Origin: Verrucomicrobiota bacterium
GTDB lineage: Bacteria; Verrucomicrobiota; Verrucomicrobiia; Limisphaerales; SIBE01
NCBI GenBank assembly: GCA_016209525.1
Contig: JACQWK010000441.1
Span: 1-42,367, forward strand
DNA length: 42,367 bases
Direction of reading: 5' to 3'
Under the pieces are notes generated by a model that ran no database searches, had not been told where the DNA came from, and saw nothing but the letters and a program-made list of their open reading frames with translations. Of the stretch, positions 9,501 through 17,523 are shown one piece after another. A program made the translations under genes and the position numbers. Positions within the stretch are counted from its first letter, which is position 1, and every line of letters begins with the position of its first letter.

Positions 9501-12500
9501 TGAAGCCCGACGCCGCCAAGCTGGCCGTCAAAATCCCGCATCTGCTCGCTGCACCGGCGTGGTCGCTTGAGCCTGGGCAGGAGTTCTTGGCACTCTGGGG
9601 CACGGGCTATGATGCCGGGCGCGCGTTCGTCGAAGTGGAACACCGGGACAAGCTGCTGCAACGGTTCTGGACGCAGCCGGGGCAAACACAGCAGCAAATC
9701 ACACAGGCCGTGACCGAAGCCATGCGCGGCGGCTTCACGCTGCACGTCACGAGAGTGCGGGAAAACCGGGCTTATCTGGAATCGCGCCGCATCGATGTCC
9801 CTTGGAGCAACAAAGACCTCGAGATCCGGTGGGAACATTTCACCTCGAAGGTAGAACCCAACCAGAAGGAGACATGGACGGCGGTCATCAGCGCAACGAA
9901 ACCCGCCGGAGTTGGAACGGCAATCGAGACATCAGGGTCGAAGACAAAAGCGGCGCCCCTCACCCCGTCCCTCTCCCCATCGGATGGGGAGAGGGTGGAC
10001 GCGAGGCCCGGAGATGGGAAATCCTTGGTTAGGTCCCTTTCTCCCAAATCAGAAATCAGAAATCAGAAATCAGAAATTAGTCAGAGCCTCCTCACGTCGG
10101 CTGCTACGGTGGAAAGGGTGGTGGCCGAGATGGTCGCGACGCTCTACGACGAGTCGCTTGATGCGTTCATGAAGCTGCATTGGCCACAGCGATTCTGGTT
10201 TTTCCGCCAGGATTACTCCACCGCGCAAGCGTCGTTCGAAAACATGGCCAAGTCGTTTCAATGGCTGCGGGGACAATGGACGCGGGAGTATTTCGACGCC
10301 AATCAGACGTACCGTTCTTTTCCTCCCTTTTTGGCCGAAGGATCCGTGATGTATGCGATGTCGCCGCGATTGATGGAACGGTACGGCTTGATCGCAGGTG
10401 CTGCGCGGGCCAACGGCATCACACAGACTGCTTCTGCAGAAACCACTCTTCCTCGCTTTCAAGCCGGGACGGCATCCGCGGCGCAACTCCCAACTAAGGC
10501 GGTAAGTCCCGTCGGCGAAGACCGTCAGAATCGAGGGGCCCTTTCGGACAAGGGCGCTGGACAAACGGATCTCGCGAAATCCGGAGGCCCGGACTTGAGC
10601 CAGGTCGCGGCGCGGAAAAACTTGAACGAGACCGCGTTCTTTTTCCCCCAATTGATTTCCGACACCAACGGCGTGGTGCAGCTTCAATTCACCATGCCCG
10701 AGGCGCTGACGCAGTGGAGGTTCCTGGGATTCGCCCACGACAAGAAGCTGCGGTCGGGCTTTCTCGAAAGCCACACGGTCACGGCCAAGGATCTCATGGT
10801 GCAACCGAATCCGCCCCGGTTCCTGCGCGAGGGGGACACGCTGGAGTTCACCATGAAAGTGCTCAATCAGACTCCCGCCCGGCAGACGGGGAAAGTCAAG
10901 CTGACGTTCGATGAGGCGGTTCGGAGCAGCGTGGAAACATTGCCGGCTCAGGGACAGGCTGGAAGCCCGTCCTCCGTTGACAAACTGCTTGGAAATGCGT
11001 CTCCCGAGCTTGTGTTTGACATTCCGGCCAAAGAATCGCGCAGCTTTTCCTGGCGCATCAAGGTGCCGGACGGCACGGGCTTCCTCACGTACAAAGCCGT
11101 GGGCTCAACGGGCCGCGTTTCGGATGGTGAAGAAGGATTTCTTCCAGTGTTGTCTCGCCGCGTTTTCATCACGGAATCGCTCCCGTTGTCGATCCGGGGA
11201 CCCGGAACAAAAAAAGCAGAGTTCACGAGCCTGTTGCGATCCGGGACGTCCGGCACATTGCGGCACCAAGGGCTCACGGTGCAGATGGTTTCGAATCCGG
11301 CCTGGTACGCCGTGATGGCGCTGCCGTATCTCATGGAATTCCCGCACGAGTGCTCGGAACAAATCTTCAACCGGTTTTACGCGAACTCACTGGCGCGGTT
11401 CATCGCCGGTTCCGATCCGAAAATTCGACGGGTGTTTGAGCTTTGGAAAAACACGCCGGCACTCGACAGCCCGCTCGAAAAAAATCAAGATCTCAAGAGC
11501 GTGGCGGTCGAAGAAACGCCCTGGCTGCGCCAGGCTCAATCCGAAAGCGAAGCTCGCAAGAACGTTGGAATCCTCTTTGAGGACAACCGGCTGAATTACG
11601 AAATCGACCGCGCCTTGCGGAAACTGGCCGAAATGCAATTCCCGGATGGCTCCTGGCCATGGTTTCCAGGCGGCCGAGGCAATGATTACATCACTCTTTA
11701 CATCACGACCGGCTTTGGCCGGCTCCGCCATTTGGGCGCCGAGGTGAGCATCGATCCGGCTGTCCGCGCGCTGGCTCGCTTGGATTCATGGATCGACGGG
11801 GCCTATCGCGAGATTCTCAAGCGAGGCCACAAAGATACCAACCACCTCAATGAAACAATCGCGCTCTACCTCTATGGCCGGAGCTTCTTCCTCAAAGACA
11901 AACCTGTCGCGCCGCAACACAAAGAAGCCGTCGATTACTTCCTCGCTCAAGCGCGGGCACATTGGCTGAAACTGGCCGGCCGCCAGTCGCAAGGCCACGT
12001 CGCCCTCGCCTTGAAACGGTTCAACGCTTTTAACGCCTTTAACGAGCCCACACCCGCCGACATCATGAAATCCCTCAAGGAGCGATCGGTGTCCAACGAG
12101 GAGACGGGAAGATTCTGGCGGGATACCGACTTTTCGTGGTGGTGGCATCGCGCTCCCATCGAAACGCAAGCATTGATGATCGAAGCCTTCGACGAAGTGG
12201 CCGGCGATGCCCAGGCGGTGGAGGACTGCAAAGTCTGGTTGCTCAAACAGAAACAGACTCAGGATTGGAAAACGACCAAAGCCACGGCGGACGCCGTTTA
12301 CGCCTTGCTGCTGCGGGGACGCGACCTTCTTACTTCGGAGACCTTGGTGGACGTGACGCTTGGGGGGACCTCCGTAATGGATTCTCCCTCACCCCAGCCC
12401 TCTCCCGCTGGGAGAGGGGGGCCACGCCCGTTGCGCTTCAAGAAACCAGAAGCTCCCGCGATCTCTCCGACGGAGACCCGTTCTCCCTCTCCTTGGGGAG

Positions 12501-13177
12501 AGGGCCGGGGTGAGGGAGACCGCCGAGGCGGAGAACGGAAATCCGAAACCCGAAATCCGAAAGTGGAGGCGCGGCTCGATGGCGCTTCCGCAACGGCAGC
12601 CGAGCCCGGCACGGGATTCTATGAACGCCGCTTTGGAGGCCACGAAATCAAACCGAATCGAGGAGCAATCACGGTCAAGAAATCCGACGAAGGCATCGCT
12701 TGGGGAGGCGTTTATTGGCAATACCTGGAGGACCTGAGTAAAGTGAAGCCTCACCGGGCCACGCCGCTCAAGTTGACCAAGACGCTCTACACCAAAACCG
12801 CAACTCGGAAAGGCCCGGTTCTGGAGCCGGTCAAAGGTGCGCTCCGGGTGGGGGACGAATTGGTCGTGCGGATTGAGCTCCGGGTGGACCGCGACATGGA
12901 GTACGTCCACCTCAAGGACCAACGGGGGAGCGGCACGGAACCGGTCAACGTTCTTTCCCGTTACCACTATCAAGACGGCTTGGGTTACTACGAATCCACT
13001 CGGGACACGGCCAGCCATTTTTTCATCGATTATCTGCCCAAGGGAACTTACGTCTTCGAATACTCCACTCGAGTGGTGCACAAAGGCGCGTACCAAAGCG
13101 GCGTCGCTGAGATTCAGTGCATGTATGCGCCCGAGTTCAACAGCCACTCGCAGAGTTACAACCTGGTGGTGCGGTAA
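6557..13177 (+). CDS. alpha-2-macroglobulin family protein with repeat-derived insertions
   Basis: This 2206-residue bacterial alpha-2-macroglobulin is probably a periplasmic protease trap. It shows macroglobulin domains (DRAIYRPGQTIQYKGI), a late region NETAFFFPQLISDTNG, and a putative thioester CxEQ motif in HECSEQIFNRFYAN, followed by an alpha-helical thioester-domain-like stretch and a C-terminal receptor-like domain (GTGFYERRFGGHEIKP). The N-terminus is odd: 44 residues, partly encoded by DNA hairpins at 6641-6687, precede the hydrophobic ALSTVLLLIVLLTASGQA. GAGG before the ATG supports 6557. Two low-complexity Ser/Pro/Arg/Glu-rich inserts (residues ~1134-1185 and ~1942-2001) are translated palindromic repeats. 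The frame stays open through both. Cytoplasmic-membrane anchoring versus full release cannot be decided. Confidence 0.9.
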   Translation: MPTFFLADRLKLWRRRFLNPLARLCCLVVRAAGCRPNRQAGSLPHASRRAPALSTVLLLIVLLTASGQAASRDADWKKVEEAVQKGLPQTAIEALEPIIQGALKDKAFGEAAKAITRKIVLEGSLQGSKPEEKIVRLEAAMAKAPKELNPLLETILAHWYWHYFQSNRWRFMQRTATAQAPGKDFTTWDLARLFEEIDKHFQAALAAAGTLKKIPVSAYDDLLPRGSLPDAYRPTLYDFIAHEALKFYTSGEQAATKPQDAFEVLAGTAVLAAAEEFIDWKIETTDSGSPIVKALRLHQELLAFHRKDQEASAFIDADLARLVYAHNIAYGEEKDSRFKAALKTLVDKWADHELSALALHHWAGQVHREGDWVEARKLAERGADVFPNSAGGRMCRNLVVEIEAKSAGIVAEGVWNAPWPKMEVRYRNIAKLHFRAVADDWERFLKRRYGGPGNLDENERRELLSKAPALEWSADLPPTDDFQERTETLTAPANLKPGFYFIVASPDPAFLERDNQISFTDVWVSDLALLLRPRDGNLEGFVLEANSGEPVTGAEVQAWMTDNQGNRRAQLLKKTDTNGFLSLDAIEKASYSVRVRHNGRELASQQDRYVGPSDVARPFERTVFFTDRAIYRPGQTIQYKGICLRVAQDQDSYDVLADRQLTAIFSDPNGKEIARQLHRCNDYGSFAGSFIAPRDRLMGRMQIHVAPGPAGSTHVSVEEYKRPKFQVTLDVPKTAAKLNVKASMGGHALSYTGAAVDGAQVKYRVVREARMPDWWGWSSWRMPRPQTSQEIAHGAAQTDSAGSFQIEFLAKPDLSVPEQDEPTFAFQIHADVTDPAGETRSAQRTIHVGYSALQASLSADEWQTEKKAVELKIRTTTLDGEPQPAEGTLKIYRLVGPAQVQRAPLGGVYPRWERGSAQQTEDLSNPNHWPLGDVAAQQGFATGAEGGAALQFQLGAGAYRAMLETQDQLGKKVTARWPIMVLKPDAAKLAVKIPHLLAAPAWSLEPGQEFLALWGTGYDAGRAFVEVEHRDKLLQRFWTQPGQTQQQITQAVTEAMRGGFTLHVTRVRENRAYLESRRIDVPWSNKDLEIRWEHFTSKVEPNQKETWTAVISATKPAGVGTAIETSGSKTKAAPLTPSLSPSDGERVDARPGDGKSLVRSLSPKSEIRNQKSEISQSLLTSAATVERVVAEMVATLYDESLDAFMKLHWPQRFWFFRQDYSTAQASFENMAKSFQWLRGQWTREYFDANQTYRSFPPFLAEGSVMYAMSPRLMERYGLIAGAARANGITQTASAETTLPRFQAGTASAAQLPTKAVSPVGEDRQNRGALSDKGAGQTDLAKSGGPDLSQVAARKNLNETAFFFPQLISDTNGVVQLQFTMPEALTQWRFLGFAHDKKLRSGFLESHTVTAKDLMVQPNPPRFLREGDTLEFTMKVLNQTPARQTGKVKLTFDEAVRSSVETLPAQGQAGSPSSVDKLLGNASPELVFDIPAKESRSFSWRIKVPDGTGFLTYKAVGSTGRVSDGEEGFLPVLSRRVFITESLPLSIRGPGTKKAEFTSLLRSGTSGTLRHQGLTVQMVSNPAWYAVMALPYLMEFPHECSEQIFNRFYANSLARFIAGSDPKIRRVFELWKNTPALDSPLEKNQDLKSVAVEETPWLRQAQSESEARKNVGILFEDNRLNYEIDRALRKLAEMQFPDGSWPWFPGGRGNDYITLYITTGFGRLRHLGAEVSIDPAVRALARLDSWIDGAYREILKRGHKDTNHLNETIALYLYGRSFFLKDKPVAPQHKEAVDYFLAQARAHWLKLAGRQSQGHVALALKRFNAFNAFNEPTPADIMKSLKERSVSNEETGRFWRDTDFSWWWHRAPIETQALMIEAFDEVAGDAQAVEDCKVWLLKQKQTQDWKTTKATADAVYALLLRGRDLLTSETLVDVTLGGTSVMDSPSPQPSPAGRGGPRPLRFKKPEAPAISPTETRSPSPWGEGRGEGDRRGGERKSETRNPKVEARLDGASATAAEPGTGFYERRFGGHEIKPNRGAITVKKSDEGIAWGGVYWQYLEDLSKVKPHRATPLKLTKTLYTKTATRKGPVLEPVKGALRVGDELVVRIELRVDRDMEYVHLKDQRGSGTEPVNVLSRYHYQDGLGYYESTRDTASHFFIDYLPKGTYVFEYSTRVVHKGAYQSGVAEIQCMYAPEFNSHSQSYNLVVR
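6641..6687. repeat. double hairpin inside the signal-peptide region of the alpha-2-macroglobulin gene
   Basis: Two perfect hairpins lie side by side: GTTCGGGCGGC/GCCGCCCGAAC (11-bp stem, 5-nt loop, 6641-6667) and GGCAGGCT/AGCCTGCC (8-bp stem, 3-nt loop, 6669-6687). They encode residues 29-44, between the start codon and the hydrophobic core of the signal peptide. A variant of the second hairpin appears in intergenic DNA near 28268. Confidence 0.75.
9956..9995. repeat. palindromic REP-like element, in frame in the alpha-2-macroglobulin gene
   Basis: CCCCTCACCCCGTCCCTC is followed by a 13-bp perfect stem (CCCTCTCCCCATC at 9969-9981 with 9983-9995). It is the same family as the paired elements at 12383, 17199, 20179 and 38346, but single. 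It is translated as LTPSLSPSDGERV. Confidence 0.8.
10046..10111 (+). repeat. 66-nt composite element: five heptamers plus conserved tail
   Basis: Four exact AAATCAG units and one AAATTAG are followed by a tail starting TCAGAGCCTCCTCACG (10081) and ending GGCTGCTACGGT. The same architecture and length occur at 19306-19371 inside the FadJ-like gene. Here it is read in sense, as KSEIRNQKSEIS and then QSLLTSAATV. Confidence 0.85.
12383..12519. repeat. REPIN-like paired palindrome, in frame in the alpha-2-macroglobulin gene
   Basis: The left arm (12383-12406) and right arm (12496-12519) are inverted copies matching at 23 of 24 bases. Each borders an inner hairpin (CTCTCCC/GGGAGAG; CTCTCC/GGAGAG), and about 65 nt separate the two hairpins. 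The whole element is coding, giving SPSPQPSPAGRGG and later SPSPWGEGRGEG. Confidence 0.85.
12538..12558 (+). repeat. heptamer tandem repeat (AAATCCG-type, 3 units)
   Basis: AAATCCG, AAACCCG and AAATCCG follow the paired palindrome by 18 bases and stay in frame (21 nt). They are the same type of unit as the heptamers at 10046 and 19306, but lack the GAGCCTCCT tail. Confidence 0.7.
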
Positions 13178-13370
13178 GGAAGGACAGGAGCTTCTGCAGA
13201 ATTCGAACGAAAGGGACGGTGAGTGCGGTGTTCCATATCGGTTCATTTGTGCAGGGCTTAAGAACTGCCGCAGCCCTCAAAAGAGCCTTGAATTGGACGA
13301 AACCCAGGGATTACGCTCTTCATCACTCGACGAAGAACCGACGCACGCAACCCACGCCAGAAAGGATCCC

Positions 13371-14669
13371 ATGCACACAGAATCACCCCAAAAGCACGGG
13401 CGACTCAACCGCCGTGAGTTCGCGCGCGTCTTCACCGCCGGCGGGTCCGCCGCTTTGTTCGCGCGCGTCGGCTTGAGTTGGCCACGAGCCGCGCTTCCCG
13501 CCACACCCAACACTCCCGACGAGAAATTCTGGTCGAACGTCCGAGAGCAGTTCGTGATGCCTCCGGGCCTTGGCGTGCTCAATGCCGCCAACCTCTGTCC
13601 TTCGCCAGCGTCCGTGCTCGAAGCCATGTACGGGAATACCCGCGACATGGACCAGGACCCGTCGTTCCAAAACCGGGTCAAGATGGCTGAAGGCAAGGAG
13701 AACACCCGGCGGGTGTTGGCCCAATTCCTTCGCGTGACTCCGGAAGAAATCGTCATCGCTCGCAATACGAGCGAGGGAAACAATCTTGTCTCCAGCGGTG
13801 TCGATCTCAAGGCGGGCGACGAGGTGCTGCTCTTCTCGGACAACCATCCCAGCAATCTCGCCGCCTGGAAGGAAAAATCAAAACGCTGGGGATTCACGAT
13901 CCGCACGGTCGAGCAGGTGAATCCGCATCCGGGGTTCGAATATTACCTCGAAGCATTCGCCAAAGCGTTGACGGCGCGCACGAAGATGCTGGCGTTTACA
14001 CACATGACCAGCACCGTGGGTGATTTGTTCCCGGCCAACGAACTCTGCCGGATGGCCCGCGAGCGCGGCATCCTGACGCTCGTGGATGGAGCCCAATCTT
14101 TCGGCCTGTTGGACGTCGATTTGGGTGACATGCAGCCCGACTTTTACACGGGCAGCGGCCACAAGTGGCCGTGCGGCCCGAAAGAGGTCGGCGTCCTCTA
14201 CATCAACAAATCGGCTCAACCGAAAATCTGGGCCAGCATTATCAGCGCCATGCCTGGGGCCGTCGGAATCTCCAAGACTTTCGAAGCGTTCGGCCAGCGG
14301 GATGAACCGGCCATCATCGGCTTGGCCGAAGCGCTCAAGTTTCAGACGAGAATCGGACGCCCTGCAATCGAAGCTCGCGCCCGCTCGCTGACGCAGATGC
14401 TCATCCAAGGCTTGCGCAAGCTGGATGGAGTGAAACTGTGGACGAGCCAGGCCCCATCGCGAGGTGCGGCGGTGGTTTCATTTCTGCCTGGCAACCTCGA
14501 TATTCCGAGACTTTCGACCGCGCTCTATCGGGAGCATAAGATCGGTTGCGCTACCCGCACCGAGGCGGATCGTCCGGGTATCCGATTCTCGCCGCACTTC
14601 TACAACACGCCGGCCGAAATCGAGCGCGCCTTGGCGGCGGTCAAGAAGTACTTGGCGGTCGGGATCTAG
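13371..14669 (+). CDS. Tat-exported class V aminotransferase-fold protein
   Basis: This 432-residue PLP-dependent protein of aminotransferase class V (cysteine desulfurase/isopenicillin-N-epimerase group) carries a twin-arginine signal (LNRREFARVFTAGGS). The fold is shown by ITRNTS-like RNTSEGNNLV, FTHMTSTVGDLFPA, LVDGAQSFGLLDVD and the PLP-lysine segment SGHKWPCGPKEVGVLY. The ATG at 13371 follows AAAGGA at a proper distance. The open frame extends back to 12837, but that part overlaps the alpha-2-macroglobulin gene out of frame and has no family similarity. Export of a PLP enzyme by Tat is plausible because cofactor would be loaded in the cytoplasm. The substrate is unknown. Confidence 0.9.
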   Translation: MHTESPQKHGRLNRREFARVFTAGGSAALFARVGLSWPRAALPATPNTPDEKFWSNVREQFVMPPGLGVLNAANLCPSPASVLEAMYGNTRDMDQDPSFQNRVKMAEGKENTRRVLAQFLRVTPEEIVIARNTSEGNNLVSSGVDLKAGDEVLLFSDNHPSNLAAWKEKSKRWGFTIRTVEQVNPHPGFEYYLEAFAKALTARTKMLAFTHMTSTVGDLFPANELCRMARERGILTLVDGAQSFGLLDVDLGDMQPDFYTGSGHKWPCGPKEVGVLYINKSAQPKIWASIISAMPGAVGISKTFEAFGQRDEPAIIGLAEALKFQTRIGRPAIEARARSLTQMLIQGLRKLDGVKLWTSQAPSRGAAVVSFLPGNLDIPRLSTALYREHKIGCATRTEADRPGIRFSPHFYNTPAEIERALAAVKKYLAVGI

Positions 14670-14694
14670 CCACCAAGATTCGTCTGCCAATGAG

Positions 14695-15088
14695 GTAGGG
14701 ACGCCGCGCTTGCGGTGTCCCCGCGCCGTGCAGGCGCGGAATCCTTCCCAACGGGTGCGGCTGTGGTTTCGTGCGCAACTCACACGACAGCGACACTTCC
14801 GGAAACCGACCTGTGACGCCTGGACATCGTCAGGCATCGAATGCCGCGAAGCGTTTGGAGTGCGGTCGATTGATCGCCGCTTTATCCGAGCGTCCGAGGT
14901 CAACTCAGCCGGCGACCGGTTTCGGTTGAACCTGCCAAAGCGGCGACAAATCGACCGCACTCCAAACGCTGGCGCGCCGTGGCTGGCCTCCCGCGCAAAT
15001 CATCAGGTAAGGTTTCGAGTGTCCCCGTAATGCTCACAGTGTTCCGCCGCTGCACGCGGCGGGGACGGCGCTGGCGCACCGTCCCTAC
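14695..15088. repeat. nested inverted repeats in intergenic region
   Basis: The outer arms start GTAGGGACG (14695) and end CGTCCCTAC (15088), with further complementarity of about 40 nt (GTCCCCG and CGTGCAG segments). Inside lies a long hairpin: arm 14850-14883 pairs with 14937-14970 at 32 of 34 bases, with a 53-nt loop. The arm sequence (AGCGTTTGGAGTGCGGTCGA) has a relative at 32741-32774. No gene is seen in 14670-15123. This DNA follows the aminotransferase and lies 3' of the acyl-CoA dehydrogenase. Confidence 0.8.
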
Positions 15089-15123
15089 CGTTAACATTTT
15101 CCGCGACCGAAAGAACAGGTGAC

Positions 15124-17127
15124 TCATTCGGGCAAAGCGCCCGCGGTTTCCGTCGGCTGCGGCAGGCGGCCTGCGAACTCTTCGGAAGGCTGTCCGACAA
15201 TCCCGCGCTCCAGCCAGACCAGCCGGCCTTCCAACACTTGCTGCGCCAACTGATAATTTTGGCGGTCGTCATTGCGCCACAACGCCCGGAAGTTCTGCTC
15301 GAGACGAACCCGCGCCGAACGACAGGCAAAATCAGCCAGGTGCAGCACGCTCCGCTTCTGGCCATTGTCTGCCGCGTTAGCGAGCCTGTTTTGCGCCCGC
15401 AAGCAGCTCGCCGTGATGACAAACAGTTCTGCCCCGATATCCACGAACCGGCCCAGCAACAGTTGCTGGCGTTCAAGCTTCGGGCCGAAGCGGATCATGG
15501 CGTGGAAGAGATTTCGCGCCAGTCGCCGGCTGGTTCGCGCTGCATAGCGCAAGTGCTTGGCCAGAGTCGGATGGGCCTGAAACGTGAAACGTGAAACGTG
15601 AAAGGGAGCCAGGAATTGTTGCGGATACCAACCGGCGTAGAACCATCCGGCTCTGATGGCCGACTTGAGTCTTTCGGTCATCGGCAACTGCGAATTCAAG
15701 GCCGGCGCCGCCACTTTCAAATGCGGATCGAGTGCTTCGCGGGCGATGAATAAGCGCAGAATCTCGCTTGACCCCTCAAAGATCGTGTTAATCCGGCTGT
15801 CGCGCAAATAGCGTTCGATGGGCGCCGGCTCTTCGCCGCGCGCTTTCAGCGAGGCGGCGGTTTCGTAGCCTCGACCGCCGCGGATCTGCATGGTGTCGTT
15901 GACGATTTCCCAGGCGCGTTCCGTACACCAAAGCTTGGCCATCGCGGCTTCCAGGCGAATGTCCGCGCGTTTGTCGCGATCCACCAGGCCGGCTGTGACC
16001 ATCGTCATGGCTTCCATCGCGAAAACGTTGGCGGCCATGCGCGCCAGCTTGTCGGCCACGGCCGCATGCTGGCCGATGGGCGCGCCCCATTGGACGCGCC
16101 CGCTTGCCCACCGCCGCGAGATTTCCAGACAACGCTTCGACAGCCCGACACAGGCGGCGGGCAACGTCAGCCGGCCTGTGTTCAACGTGGACAGGGCGAC
16201 TTTCAGTCCTTTGCCCTCGGCCAGCAGAATATTCTCACGCGGCACGCGGACGTTGTGGAATCGAATGACGCCGTTGTAGAGAGCCCGCAACCCCATGAAG
16301 CGGCAGCGATGCGCCACTTCCACGCCGGGCCAATTCATTTCCACGATGAACGCGGTGATTTGGGTTTTCGGTTTGCCATTGAGGATTTTCGGCGGCGTCT
16401 TGGCCATGACCACTATGACTCCGGCTTTCGTCCCGTTCGTGCACCAGAGTTTTTCGCCGTTCAGGAGAAAGAAAGCTCCGTCTTCGATGGGCTCCGCGTG
16501 CGTTTGCATCGTGGCCGGATCGGAACCGGCCTCCGGTTCGGTCAGCGCGAACGCCGAAATCTCGCCTTTCGCCACGCGCGACAGGTATTTTTTCTTCTGC
16601 TCCTCGGTGCCGAAAACGATCAACGGTTGTGGCACGCCGATGGATTGATGGGCGGACAGCAGGGCCGTCAAATTTCCGCAGTAACTGCCGAGCAGCATGG
16701 CGGCGCGGCAGTAGTTGGTTTGCGAAAGGCCCAGCCCGCCGTATTCGGGCGAAATCTTGATGCCAAATGCCCCCATCGCCGCCAGTTCGTCCAGGGCTTC
16801 CTGTGGAATTTCTCCGGACCGGTCGATCTCCTCCGGATCGACTCTTTCACGCAAGAAGGATTCCAGCCGCTGCAGAAAAGCGTCGCCTTGATCGCGCTCT
16901 TCCGCGGTTTGGCCGGCGAAAGAGGCCAGGTGCGCCCATTCCAACTCCCCCATGAAGAGTTTCGGGATGAAGCTGCCACGCCGGCTCGCGGTTTCGCGCG
17001 CGGCTTCGGTCAACTCGAAGGCCGCGCGTTGTCCCGGGGGCATTTTTGAAGTGTCGATCTCCGGGACCGCTTCTTTCACGGTGGCAGAATCCTCCGCTTC
17101 CTGCGGAGGCAAGTTCAACGTGCTCAT
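15124..17127 (-). CDS. acyl-CoA dehydrogenase (VLCAD/ACAD9-like, extended C-terminus)
   Basis: This 667-residue flavoprotein catalyses the first step of beta-oxidation, oxidising acyl-CoA to trans-2-enoyl-CoA. It shows FALTEPEAGSDPA, GEKLWCTNGTKAG, MGLRALYNGVIRFHNVRVP, IRGGRGYETAASL (the glutamate is the likely catalytic base in this subfamily) and NTIFEGSSEILRLFIA. Length and C-terminal helical extension fit the VLCAD/ACAD9 type rather than 380-residue short forms. A GGAGG box seven bases before the ATG at 17127 decides the start against 17166. The C-terminal linker contains a heptamer repeat (15580-15600) read as VSRFTFQ. It is the last gene of the minus-strand beta-oxidation cluster, separated from FadJ by about 400 bases of repeats. 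Confidence 0.93.
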   Translation of the reverse strand: MSTLNLPPQEAEDSATVKEAVPEIDTSKMPPGQRAAFELTEAARETASRRGSFIPKLFMGELEWAHLASFAGQTAEERDQGDAFLQRLESFLRERVDPEEIDRSGEIPQEALDELAAMGAFGIKISPEYGGLGLSQTNYCRAAMLLGSYCGNLTALLSAHQSIGVPQPLIVFGTEEQKKKYLSRVAKGEISAFALTEPEAGSDPATMQTHAEPIEDGAFFLLNGEKLWCTNGTKAGVIVVMAKTPPKILNGKPKTQITAFIVEMNWPGVEVAHRCRFMGLRALYNGVIRFHNVRVPRENILLAEGKGLKVALSTLNTGRLTLPAACVGLSKRCLEISRRWASGRVQWGAPIGQHAAVADKLARMAANVFAMEAMTMVTAGLVDRDKRADIRLEAAMAKLWCTERAWEIVNDTMQIRGGRGYETAASLKARGEEPAPIERYLRDSRINTIFEGSSEILRLFIAREALDPHLKVAAPALNSQLPMTERLKSAIRAGWFYAGWYPQQFLAPFHVSRFTFQAHPTLAKHLRYAARTSRRLARNLFHAMIRFGPKLERQQLLLGRFVDIGAELFVITASCLRAQNRLANAADNGQKRSVLHLADFACRSARVRLEQNFRALWRNDDRQNYQLAQQVLEGRLVWLERGIVGQPSEEFAGRLPQPTETAGALPE
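15580..15600 (+). repeat. heptamer tandem repeat (AAACGTG x3) in frame in the acyl-CoA dehydrogenase gene
   Basis: Three exact AAACGTG units are followed by AAAGGG. At 21 bases the array keeps the frame of the gene on the opposite strand, in the linker before the C-terminal helical domain. Confidence 0.75.
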
Positions 17128-17198
17128 GAGAATCCTCCGTGGCTTTTCACCGATGCCGTGGAACAAAGTTTTCGCCGCTTGTGCCGACCAGCGGTTTG

Positions 17199-17337
17199 TT
17201 TCCCCTCACCCTGGCCCTCTCCCCAGGGAGAGGGAATGGCCATTGGCCTAGGCGGGCAATTAGAAGCGACTGATCTTCTCCGCGCGGAGTGGACGATCCT
17301 CCCTCTCCCGGTGGGAGAGGGCCGGGGTGAGGGGGAA
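17199..17337. repeat. REPIN-like paired palindrome
   Basis: Inverted arms at 17199-17223 and 17313-17337 differ at two positions. Inner hairpins (CTCTCCCCAGGGAGAG and CCCTCTCCCGGTGGGAGAGGG) are separated by 66 nt of unrelated sequence. The element lies between the FadJ-like and acyl-CoA dehydrogenase genes. Confidence 0.85.
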
Positions 17338-17446
17338 GCGCTCGTCGAAATTACGTGAACCTCCCGGACATGGCGCGAACCCGCGAGACCACAAACCCAC
17401 GCGGATTTGTCGTGGAGACCCTCAGCGGGCCGAAAGTCGGGCGTTC

Positions 17447-17492
17447 GTAGTCCCGGCTTTAGCCGGTCGGGGACGCCTAAAGGCGGGACTAC
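17447..17492. repeat. GTAGTCCC inverted repeat
   Basis: GTAGTCCCGGCTTTAGCCGG faces CGCCTAAAGGCGGGACTAC. The first half recurs inverted at 39171-39190 with one mismatch in 20. It lies 32 bases from the FadJ stop codon and could act as a transcript 3' structure, although no U-tract follows. Confidence 0.7.
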
Positions 17493-17523
17493 AAACCTTT
17501 CCCGTGCTGTCCAGACTACAATC

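Noticed and set aside
6539-9838. Long minus-strand open frames opposite the alpha-2-macroglobulin gene
   Set aside because: They are shadows of a GC-rich coding strand. The plus-strand protein has clear family motifs, whereas these have none.
10046-10080. Heptamer array as a CRISPR-like repeat
   Set aside because: Units are 7 bp with no spacers and lie inside a gene, so it is a tandem repeat.
12837-13370. Upstream extension of the aminotransferase open frame
   Set aside because: It overlaps the alpha-2-macroglobulin gene in another frame, lacks family similarity, and a ribosome binding site supports the ATG at 13371.
17447-17492. Rho-independent terminator after FadJ
   Set aside because: No U-tract follows on either strand, and a related half copy lies elsewhere in intergenic DNA, so it is treated as a dispersed repeat.
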